Assembly (NCBI GenBank): GCA_039621445.1
Contig: CP154954.1
Span: 15,704,140 to 15,768,139, forward strand
Direction of reading: 5' to 3'
Length of the DNA: 64,000 nt
From: Euglena gracilis
Taxonomy: Eukaryota > Euglenida > Euglenophyceae > Euglenales
Made by a program: the position numbers and the translations under genes. A model generated the notes under the pieces. It did no database searches and was not told where the DNA came from. It was given only the letters and a program-made list of their open reading frames with translations. Shown piece by piece: positions 23,001 to 35,000 of the stretch (the first letter of the stretch is position 1; the number at the start of each line of letters is the position of its first letter).

Positions 23001-26000
23001 CCACCGCTGAGCGGCCAAAGCAGCTCCTCCATGAGTTTGACTTTGGTTTTGGTTTGGGGTTGCATCATTTTTGTCATTTCCCCCCCATTTTTGTCATTTT
23101 TGCCATTTTTGTTGTTGTTTTTTTACATTTTCATCATTTCTGTCATTTTTGTCTTTTTTGGCATTCATGCCATTTTGGCAGAGTTTTGTGCCTGAGGTCG
23201 GCTGTGCATGCCCTGCGAGCCCAGACAGACAAGGTACGTGCTGCCCCAAGCGTGGCTGGCTGTCTGCACATGCACAGGGTCACAGGCTTGCCGACATCCT
23301 GCGTTTTGCATGTCTGATGCTTCGTGTCTACGCAAACTGATGCTGGAAAGGCAGACAGAAAAGCGTGCAGGGATTGGATGTTTTGGTGATTTTAAGAAAT
23401 AGGAACCCAAATTTACCTTAGTATGCAGCCTGAACCTTCATAAGGAGGAAACCTTGGACGAGGAGGAGAACCGTTTCCCATTCAGCAGTTTTTGTTTCAG
23501 GAGCATGGAAGAGAAAGATTATTTAATTATAACACAGCAGGTCAAGCAACACAAATCAAAATATATAATTTAAATTTTCATTTTTTAATATTATTAATAT
23601 TTTTTTGCTAAAGCAGGAAGAATATATAACGCAATTTGCATCGATTCTTGTCGATCTGAAAGGCACATTCCACTCCTTGGCCCCTGCCTTTCAGGTGGAG
23701 TACTCACAGTACATGCGGCAGGTGCTGGAGACCACCCCGAACCTCTGCCTGCGCGAGGGCACCGTCAGCGAGCTGTTGGTGGATGAGCACAACGACGAGG
23801 TCCGCGGGGTGCGGGCCATGGATTCCCCGACCCTGTAATGACCCACCCAGGGGGGGGGGTGAAGGGGGGGGGTGGGTGGGTGGGTAGGTTTGGACCGCTG
23901 GGCCCTCGGGGGGGGGGGGGGCATTATTTGTTCGCGTGTTTGGGCCCAGGGAAAAGTCTCCCTGGGGGGGTATCGAAGTGAATCCATGGGACGGACCGTG
24001 TACGGGATGGAGTTCCATGCCCCGACCCTCGTGCTGACCGCTGGTACAGCCAGCGGCGAGCTTTAGAACATCCCAGGTTTGGAATGCCCAGCCTTGTTGC
24101 ATCTTTTTTTTTGCCCACTCAATTTCCCTCCCCCCTGGTGCTCCCCCTTGCAAGTGATGGGTGGGCAGAGTTGTTCCAAGTGAACCAGCATGTGTGTTTT
24201 TCTTTGAGAGCACCATAGGGCACCACCCAAGGAATCAGAACAGGCTGGCTGGGGGTTCCCGCATTTTCAAGGGGGTGGGGTCAGTCGGTGCCGGTGGCCG
24301 ATGGCGCACCCCACACATGCTTTGCCCGCGCCGCCCGTCAGTCGCCGCTGCCGCCCGTTCATGAACGGCACCATCTGGGTGGGCCGCACCACGCGCTCCG
24401 CTGGGCGGGCCGGGGAGCAGGCCTCGACGGGCATCACGGAGCAGCTGCAGCGTCTGGGACAGGCCGGGCCGGGGGGCCAGGGTGCTCGGGGGCGGTGGCG
24501 GTGCGTGGGCGTGCCCCGTGATGTGGTGACGTGGTTGTCGCGGACCTGGGTGTCCAGCTGTGGCCGGTGCGGCAGTGGTGTCATTTCATGGCCAGGGCGA
24601 GCTGGCCACCTCCTTTCAACCAGCCTTTTTCCCCACCTTTCGCCTTGAAGCTGTCCTTGTTGCCAGAGTCGCTGTTGAATTGTCATTAATTGTGTTTTTG
24701 GTGGCAATTTGCATTTGGAGCCTTTTTCTGAAAGGACTACAAATGATACAGTTGTGGCCAGGCTGTTCTCCAGAAGGGTCACCCCATGGTGGGGTGCTTT
24801 GGGCAGGCAGGAGAAGACAACATCTTCGAACCCCTGGGGTCGGGTTGGGGAGGAGGTGTTAATTATTTGTGCATCCCAGGCACCGAAAGCGCTGAGGGGC
24901 GGAAAAACGGCCATTCTCAAGCAGTGCGGTCCATTTGGGACGGGAAGGTTTCTTTTTCCCGTCAAGGACCGCCCTTAGGCCTAAGGGCCGACCAAACACT
25001 GAAACAGCTGGTTGAGAACTCAAATGTTGTTAAAAATGAAAACGCCAAAGAACACATTTTGACGTTTTGGGTGGACGGGCGATGGTCCAAGGTTGTTCCA
25101 CACCATTTTTTTTTCCACCAAGTTGGCCCGTTTTGCCATGGTATGGCCATACCATTTTCTCGGCAATGTTTCCTGCGGATTTCTCGTTGAATGCGCTGGG
25201 ACGGGGAATGGGAATTTCGTCTCCTTCGGCCCGACTCGGTTCCCCAAAACGACCCTGCAACGGAAAGGTCCCCAAAAGGCACAAGGTGTCGCCCTCCCCC
25301 AAGCGTCTGACTGTAGCAATGCGGTCCAGCCCCGCGGACGCATCCGTCGGGGCCCCAGTGCCGGGCCTGGCCGAGGCTTCACCACCGACCGGCTGAAGAC
25401 GGGGACGCCCCCCCGCGTCGATGGCCGGACCGTGAATTTCGCGGTGATGGAGCCAAACATTCACTTACCCGCCCCCCCCCCCCCTTGTCGTACAACCACC
25501 CCTCATTTACGCCCCCCCCCCGGTCACAGGCTGCAGGTCATGAGGGTGTTATGACCACCCCCCCCCCCCCCGGTCACAGGTTGCAGGTCATGGGCCCCCC
25601 GGTCACAGGTTGCAGGAACCCACTCGTACGACGGGGGGGGGGGGGGCGGGTAACATTGATTTGACCCCCGGTTCCCGAAAACAGTCGGTGTGGGTGGGTG
25701 GGTTTGCGCCCGGGAAGTGTGTTGCTAAGTGAATCTGTGGATGGAGCCGATGCCAGGGGACTCCCGCACGCGGTGGTTCACCCACGACACCGCTCGGCAC
25801 GTGGAGCGGGAACAGGTCAGGGATTTTTTTGGCTGGGTAGGGGGGGTTCCTCACGCAAAAAGTCGCAAAATTTGCCTCGCTTTTGTCCGCTGGTGGAGTT
25901 GCATTTTGCTCACAGCCCCAAATATTTTTTTTTCACAAAAGCCCCAATTATTTTCAGCCAAACAGCCCTGCACCGATGCTGTGCTATGGGACGCGGACGA

Positions 26001-29000
26001 CCGCCGCCACCCACCAACTGATCCGCGACAACCTCCACGAGACTCCGAACAGGGCCCGGCAGATGGCGGTGTTTTGGGGAAGGGAAGTGTACAGTGAACT
26101 GTGCCTGGCCAAGTGCTTACCCGCAATCCATCCGGGACAAATGTGGTATAATTATACATTAAATTGTTTCGATGAAGGCTTTCACATTCGGACCTCAAGC
26201 ATCCACTGAATTTTGGTACTGCTGACCTTGGAAGGTTGGGAGACAGATGCCTGTTGGGACCCGGTTTTCTTTTGTTGATTCACCCGGACCCTGGGGTGGA
26301 TCTATGGCGGTTGGGTGGATTCCAAAGGCCCTCGCAACTGCCCTTCCATCGAGGACAAGATTGTGAAGTTTGCCCAGAAGGAAAGCCACCTGGCGCCGAA
26401 TGGATATTTGAATCCTCCCGCAGCCGCTTAGTGAGAAACGCCAGTGGAAGAGCTCTGCAACACCGGAATCAATGAAATTGCTTCCAAGCCTGGGTGAAAT
26501 GAAACTCGAACGCAGAGCTGCAGCACAGACACCACCGAAGCCAAATATGAAAAAGTATTAATTGCAATTTTATGTTAATGAATTGGAAAACACTGATTAA
26601 TTATAATTATTGATCAATAACACGAAAAAAAATTATTTTATTATGAATAATAGTAAACACTGCCACAAATATTAAATATCATTATCAATATTAAGATGTT
26701 GCATTATAAACATTATTGTTATTATTATTATTATTATTATTGAATAATATAATTGTAAATATCATTAATTGCCCCTTTTCTCACCGGCCGACCCCATTCG
26801 ACTCCGGGGCCACCCAGTGTTCCTGGAGCCCGAGGGGCGCCGCACGCCGGAGCTCTACGTCCAGGCCCAGGGTTTGAAACCAGCAGAGGGGGCACCGGTG
26901 CTCCTCCTCGTCCTCCCTGAACAATGGCAAACCCTGCCCAGGGCTGCTCCACCGGGCTGCCGGAGCGCCTGCAGCTGGGGCTGTTGCGGGCTGGGGGGTC
27001 CCGGAACGAGGGGGCAGGGCAGGTCTCGCACACTACACGCAAACAGAAACGGACACTGCCAAGAGACCCAGACATGCCCGTCTGTTCACACTCACACCCA
27101 CTCATTCATCACAGGGCAGGGGGGGGGGAAATGCACCGCGCATTTTTGCGCTTTTTTGCGCTTTTTTTTGCGCATTTTTGTCAATTTTTCAAAAAATGCG
27201 CATTTTTGCGCATTTTTTGCGCATTTTTTTCCATTTTCCCACTTTTTTTTTTTACACTTTTGTCCATATTGTCCACATTGTCCATATGTCAAAAATAAAT
27301 TTGACATTGGTGTTCTTGAACACCGTTCTTCTGAACAATTCTATGTTATCATCCATCCCTCTTTCCGCCAATAATCAAATTCTCCATTCTTCCCTCAGAT
27401 TTTTTCACAAAATGGCTTCAAGTTCAACGGCTGATCATCCAAGCTTTTGTTCAATGGAAATTTTATTCTTGGACAAAAGCTTGCTGCCAAGAAGCTGAGC
27501 AGATGGAGCAAGATGAAATGCGGAATCCTACTCCTCTGGTCACAAGTAAGCGGCACCATGGCTGACATTGTTGGTTATGGTGAACGGAGAGTGACGCTGC
27601 TGAGCGACGTTGCTCGTGCATTTTTTTTTTTGGCCAAAATGCCTTCATTTCAGCTCTTTTTGGTGATTTTGGTTTAATTTTGGGCTTATTGTTGGAAATT
27701 TTTCTAAGTCCTTTTTCCCTTAGGAATGTCACAACTCAGCGCATTTTTGCACATTTTTTCCCAAGGCCGTCCAGCGCATTCCCCCCCCCCTGCACATGGG
27801 TAGACACGCACTCGCATTTATTTTAAAGCATACACACTCCCGTGCACACAAGCAGATAAACGATAAACGCACAAACACACACAGACAAAGAAACACACAT
27901 GTGTGCATAAACACATGCACGATCCTCAAACGTTGGTGGTGTCCTCCACGTTCTACAAAAGAGCTCCACATATAATCACCCTTCGAAGCTCAATCCTCGC
28001 TGCTCTTCCTCCCCCTCCTGTTTGGACCTCGCCCGGGCTCCCCCATCGAGGGACGCTGCCGGGGATGGAGCAGGTGAAGATGGTGCGGCCCGGCTATGCC
28101 ATCGAATATGATTACATTCCCGCCACGCAGTGCACGCGAACCCTGCAGGCCAAGACGGTGCGCGGCCTGTACCTCGCTGGCCAGGTGTGCCGGGGCGGAA
28201 TGAAAGTGGCACCTTAAATTGACCAATCCCCTGCGAAACACCAGCTCCATCACTTACCAACTGATTTGACACACACACATATATATATATATATTCATAT
28301 GTATGATCACATATGTATAAATTAACAACGTGCATTACAAATATGTATTAACATGTATTAATGTGTTCATGCACGTATGAACATATTAATGCATTTTTTA
28401 ATATATTTAATATGTATTAACATATCAATGTGTACAAATATGTTTTAATGTACATTCATAGGTTGATAAATAATGATATTTATATGATTTTTATTTCAAA
28501 TCCAGCCCCCCCCCCCCTCACAGGTGTGTGGCACGACGGGGTACGAGGAGGCGGCAGGGCAGGGCCTCGTGGCGGGGGCCAACGCCGCCCTCGCGGCGCT
28601 GGGCCGCCCAGGGGATTTAGTGAATTGGTGTTTTGCATGGCAGAGGGGCAGACCTGGGCAGGAGGGGGGGCAGACCCGAAGGGGGGTCTGGGACCCCCCG
28701 CGCGATTTGTACAATGATTTTCTTGGAGAATGCTCTTGATTTTGTTTAGAAAAAAACGTATGCGAAGCCGCGATATTGGGCCTTTTTTCCCAGTTCCCCC
28801 AAAACTTTTCCAGCGCTTTAAGCTGGAGAGTCTGTTGTGCCCCCCCCCCCCTGGCCACTCAATACCCTGTGGCCGCCCCGCGCTGGAGCTGCCGCGGGAG
28901 TCGTCGTACATCGGCACCATGGTGGACGGCCGCCGCCCTGCATGGATGGCACCAGGACCCACTGAGTCCAGAGGGGAGGGGGCGGTTGTTGTCTGAGGTT

Positions 29001-32000
29001 GTGACGGGGACCGGCTCACCCCCCCCCCCTGCAGCCCTCGCACCCGCCAATACAAGGCCCTCCTACCTCCTATTACAAAAACTCGCGGCCGTGGTTTCAG
29101 ACAGTGGGGGGGGGCATCTTGCACAGGTGGGCGTGGTAGATAGAAAGCACAGGGAATCCCAGAGTGCTGGCAACACATGCTGTTTGCACTCCTGCCCTGT
29201 TTGTACACAGTGCCCTGTTGGAAGGAGGGAGTTTGATTAGGGGGTCACCCAACTTTGTTGACTGTCTCTGGTCTCAACTGGGGTTTTAACCAGGGGGCGG
29301 GGAATATGCAATTTGCATGATTTGCAGTTTTTTTTGGATAATCAGGTTTTTCCGAAATTTGCATTTTTTTTGCATTTTTTTGCATTTTTTTTTTGCATAA
29401 AATATTTTCCCCTGGACAATTTTTTTGTAGTTAGTCGCCGTGTCATGTTTGGTCCCTCTGCAGTTGCCTCAGGTCTTTGATATTTTCACCCTAGTAAAAG
29501 GCCGCCGCTCTATTGATGTTCAATGGTGACCTGGAGGGACGATTTGCTTTGCCTGAACGTGCAGGTGCCATTTGTGTTGATTTTCAAAGCTTCAGTGCTT
29601 GCCGTTGCCTTCCAGCAGGTCTTCTTTGTGAATCATTGACAGGTACCCCGGCATTGTCACATGTTTACGGATTTTAGGCAGCAAAACTCTGTTATATTCC
29701 AGCCTTTTCTCAGGGGTTTAATGCAAGTTGCATTTTTTTTCATTTTTTTGCATTTATTTTACTTGCATAATTTGAAGGGCCAAGTTGCCTATCCCCCTAT
29801 CCCCCCCTGTTTTAACTGAGTTTTCAATTTCTTAAAATAGAAATGTTTTTCACACCAAATTGCTTTTCAGAGAAGTGGTTAATTAATTTATCAATGTTTT
29901 TGAGCACTGCTCAGATGTTTACAAGGGTCGGGGCCAAAAGATTGGCCCATGAATTTTGCAGTGGGCAAAGTTGTTTGGGGTATTGAAATGACCCCCCCCC
30001 AATTAGAAGCCCCCAGGGGTTATTGTTGTTATTGTTTGGTTAGTCTGCGGAAAACCCGAGGAGGGCTTCTAATGGGGCACCCTTATGCGGGGCCCAAAAA
30101 ACTTTTGGCGCTTCGCGTCGGGTGTAAAAAAGTCAGCCTTTTTGGATTTGTGTTGACGTAGAAATAATTCTTTTTTATGCGCACATCCTGCCAGAGTTCC
30201 TCGAAGATGTCACTCTTGTTGATGCCCCCAAAGATCCGATCCACCTGCATTTGTGTGCTTGTGGCTGGCCAGCGCCAAGCACCTATAGTAAAAATGGCGG
30301 AAAATGGTCGAAAATGGCCGAAAATGGCCGAAAATGAAATTTTGGGCTCTGTAGGTGGGGGTCCCGAAACTGGCCGAAAATGGCGAAAATGGCCGAAAAT
30401 GAGAAAAAAATTGCAAATTTTTTTCGAGTTTTTTTTGCCGAACAGTTGCTTTTTTCCTGGGGGGGGGGGGCAATTTTCAGTGCGATTTATTCTTGTCTCT
30501 GTGCAGCCTGTCTTCTTTTGTTATTATGCCTGGCCCTGCAACACATGCTGCTCAAACAACCACCTCCGAAAGGGTTATTTGGGCCACAGCTGATATTTTG
30601 ATGCCATTTCCAATGTTACTCCCATGTTGGCCATTTTGGATCAATTTTTGCTATATTTTGCACTGTTTTGGCAAATATTGGGCTAATCTGGGTCAATATG
30701 GGCACATTTTATGGCATTTTGCACCATTTTGGTGATTTTGGGTTATTTTTCACAATTTTGTGGACATTGTTGGCGCTTTTGGGCAAGTTTAGGTTATTTG
30801 AAGCAATTTTGGGTCAATTTGATTGCTTTTTGGGGCCTTTTGCGGTCAAATTTAGGTTTTTTGTGGTCATTTTTTTGGGTTTCTGTGCTAGGTTGGGAGC
30901 CAGTGGATGCAGTGGTTACAGATACTGGACAAGATGCAATGGATGCAGATGCTGAACAAGATGCAGACTGAACAAGATGTCGACACTGGACAAGATGCAG
31001 ATGCTGTATGAGATGCAGATGCTGGACAAGATGCAGATGCTGAACAAGATGCAGACACTGGACAAGATGCAGATGCTGTGCAACATGCAGATGCTGGACA
31101 AGATGCAGATATTGGACAAGATGCAGACGTTGTTCAAGATGCAGACACTGGACAAGATGTCGACACTGGAGAAGGTGCAGATGCTGTACAAGATGCAGAT
31201 GCTGGACAAGATGCAGATGCTGGACAAGATGCAGATGCTGGAGAAGATGCAGTGGATGCAGATACTGGACAAGATTAAGATCTTGACAAGATGCAGGTAT
31301 TGGATAAGATGCACACACTAGACAAGATGCAGCGATTGCTGATGCAACGGATGTAGATATTGGACAAGATGTACATGCTGGGCGAGATGCGATGTTGAAC
31401 AAGAGGTGAGCACATTTGATGTCAACATTTCAACATTATGGACCAATCACATGTTTGCTTGCTTTTGTTTGCTTTTCTTTGCTTGCACGTGCTGCTCAAC
31501 GAACCACCTCCAAATGGGTTATTTGGGCAAAAGCCGATGGTTTTGATGACATTTCAGAAAATTGTGGTGACAAGGTGCAATTAGGCAAAGTATGAGAAGC
31601 GTTTTTTTCTCTGTTAAAGGTGTGAGATTCTTGCATGATTCCTGCATTAGGTTTATTGCACACAAGTGGATGGGATATAACAGTGCCACCATCAAACAAT
31701 GTTGTTTGGGGTATCAAGTTGGAATAGGTGAGGGGAAGTTGTTTGCGAAAAGCATTCACGCCAAGAGGCTTGAAGAGAAAAGCACCAGTTTTGGTGTTGC
31801 CATCCACCATTGTGGTTAATATGTCGTGTGCCAACCACTCTCATGAAGCGTCCCAAGAACCCCCAGAAAAAAAAGACCAAAGTGGACAAGAGCCTCTCTG
31901 GTAGGAAAAAAATAGCTTATTCCCAAAACCTTGCATTTGCATATTGCAAACAAAAAACTCTTTAATCCCTGAGCACCCATTCCAAACGGACCTCCTTGGA

Positions 32001-35000
32001 TGCGTTAGCTTGCCACGACTGCTTTCGTGTTGACTGAATGATCAAAATGTATTGTTGGTATGAAAGAATTTTAAGGCAGTTTTACCCCCCCCCACCTATA
32101 GGGAAAAAATGGCCGAAAATGGCCGAAAATGGCCGAAAATGGCGAAAATCTGGGGGTCAACTATAGGTGCTTGGCCAGCGCCTTGAATACGTACAGCTGC
32201 CTGGGGGAGGGGGGCTGTTATTTGAATTTTTGGTGGCGGGAAACCCGAGGGGGGGGGGCTTCTATCTGGGGGGTATTTAAGGGGGGGGCTTCTACCCTCC
32301 CCCCCCCTTGTCCAACGAACATTTACCTGTAACCTACGACCAGGGGGGGTGGTTGTACACCCCTCCAACCTGCAACCTACAACCAGGGGGTGGTCGTTAC
32401 ACAGGGGGCAAAAAGCTCATGCACCATGCACAACGGAAAATGAGCGAAAAACAGCAAAAAAAGGTAGCCAAAACACAGCGACTCCTCCGGAGGGTGTGTT
32501 ATAAAAGACAGCGCCAGAAGGCTGCTGTACGAATGCTACACAAAAAAAATTTAAAATGTCTCCAAAGAATACGGACATAACACCCTAACATTACAACCCC
32601 TAAATAGAAACCAAACAAACAAAATTAAAATGTTATCCAAAATACGGACTTCAAAGGAATCATTGTGACGCTAAATTTAATTCTTAGCGTTGTGTAGAGG
32701 ATGCCAGGTTTTTTCGTTATTTTGTTTCAGTTGTTTTTTTTTTAATTATTTTTTAGTTTTTTTTTACAAAGGAAAGATTTTTGTGACCTAAATTTAATTC
32801 TTAGCTGTAGAGGCTGCCAGGTCTACATTCAGCTGCACACCTACCTCCTGATATGGCCCCTTTTGGATTGTTTTGGTCTCCCACCAGTAAGATGGTCATT
32901 AAAACAGCCACTGTTTGTCTCAGACTGGGGGGGGGGCACCTATGGCGTCAAGTATTGACCATGGGTTGGGGTATAGGGCCATTTTAGGCTGTTTTTGGCC
33001 CTGTTGGCTAACTCATCATTTTAACCAGTTTGGGCATTTTGGCAATTTCCGAAAACTTTTGGCCATTTTTGGCGTTGTTGGTCATTTCTAAGGGCACTTG
33101 TGGCAATTTTTAGCCAATTTATGGCAACCTTTCGGCGTTTGTCGCAACCCTTAAGAATGCTGAGCCACGTTTTGCATTATCATCAGCCATTCTGGGTATT
33201 TTTAACCTCTTTAGGGGCGGACCATCGGATTATTGCTTACCAATTACCAATGTTTGCCGTTTGGAGAATTTTTGTTTTGATTGATTTTTTTGGCGCTAAC
33301 CACCACGTCCTGATTTTCACGAAAACATATCTTTTTGCACGCTTTCCTTTGCGGGGAGAAGGGGCAAAGCGGACGGTTGCTTTTCGACATTCTCCTGGCA
33401 AAGATATTTGTTCCTGACAATTTTAACCCCCCCCCCCTCCAAAATGACCCCAAAACCCAGGACCCCAAAAGAAGGCCTGGTATTCATTTTGGGGGGGATT
33501 TAGTTTAGGGCACCTCAAAGTCAGGTTGGTGGGTCAAAAAGCACCAACACACCGGGCGTGGCCAGGCCCATGGCCCAGGGCTGTGCGGGAAGCCCCGAAA
33601 TCATATGAGTGCCCCGACCCCCCACCACCAGGCCTTCCCGTGATTCCAGAGGCGCCGATTTTTCAGTCAAAATGGAACCAAAGCCGTTTTCTTTGTGCGG
33701 TTGCTGTGGTGGTGGGGGGTTGACCCACCCCCAGGGTATTAAGAGCGTTGGTTTTGAACAGGGGGAGGGGAGGCCCCTCCTCCCCCCCTAGGGGAGGGGG
33801 GTCCAGTCCACCCCCCCAGGGTCGAGAGGGGTCCCGGGGACGCCCATGGAACCAATAATTTTTCCTTCTCTGGCGCTTCGTGACACAGCCTTGTGGTTTC
33901 CCCATCCGTTCCCATCTGTTTTTGTCGATTCGGTCGGGGAAAATATCGCCAAAAACACCATTTCCGCGCGGATTTTTCTTGACCCAAAAAAGGGGAGGGG
34001 GCGTCGACCCCCCCCTTTCCACCCCCTCCCTGGGGGGAGGGGGTTCCAGACCACTCCTCCCCCTTTCCCCCTCTCATGTAATACCCTACCCTCCCCCAGG
34101 TGAGGGGCCAACCCCCTGGGCCTTCCCGTACGGTCTTGCCATATGGCCTGCAGGGCGGCGCCGGGCCGACCTCATCACGAAGCACCAGGCGGAGCCGTAC
34201 CGCGTGTTCACGTCTCGGTCGGAGCACCGGCTGCTGCTGCGGTCCGACAACGCGGACCAGCGGCTCACCCCCACCGGGTGTGCCGGAGTACCCAAAAAAC
34301 CCTTTTTGGCTATTTTTTGTTTGCAACCAGGGAGGCATGACCCCCTTAAGGGGCAGGCACCTAGGGTGTTCTGAGAGCCAGGCAAATTCAGGAACTACTG
34401 GAATTTTCGAGTAAACATGTGGGTAGACCCCCCCCCCCCCGGCGCCAATGAAGTGAGTCACACTTGCTAACCTGGCTTTGTCGGAATGGCCTCCCCCGCT
34501 GCACTGGTCAACTTGACTGAAGCCAATTTTCGAGGGAGAGGCATTATCAAGATATTGGGTAGTATTGATTGTGTTTTTTTGGAGATTATACCATTTTTGT
34601 CCTCAGCAGTCGATCTGGGGTCTCACACTCAACCATACATCCTAAGCAGGCTTCCCATTCCCCCGGACATTCACACTTGATCCGCCCTGTTCAGTTGCAT
34701 CATTCCAAATGACGGGGTTGCCCGTTGGATCGCTGCCCTCCCGGCCCAGGTACAAGTACGGCCTCGTTGCTGAACGGCAGTGGCAGGAGTTCCAGGCGAA
34801 GTGCGCCAGACCCAGCCCCCCGCCGGTGTCCCCCTCGTGGCTGAAGGAGACCGGGTCCAAACCCATTTGTGCAGTGCGTGGGCGAACGCAAAATGCACCG
34901 GCAACGCAGTTTCTTGTATGGCCCCTGACAGGAATGAAAACTCGGCCTTCCGATGTTTGGAGGAGGCTCACATTCAGGGGACATACTCGGGTGCTGTGCG

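Noticed and set aside
22992-23196. GC-AG reading of the intron after KGPA
   Set aside because: It keeps frame but inserts three residues into a conserved block; borders six and three bases away with CAG/CTG pairing give the exact motif.
30916-31402. MQMLDKMQ-type frames on both strands
   Set aside because: An 18-bp repeat (multiple of three) keeps frames open on both strands; it lies inside a large intron.
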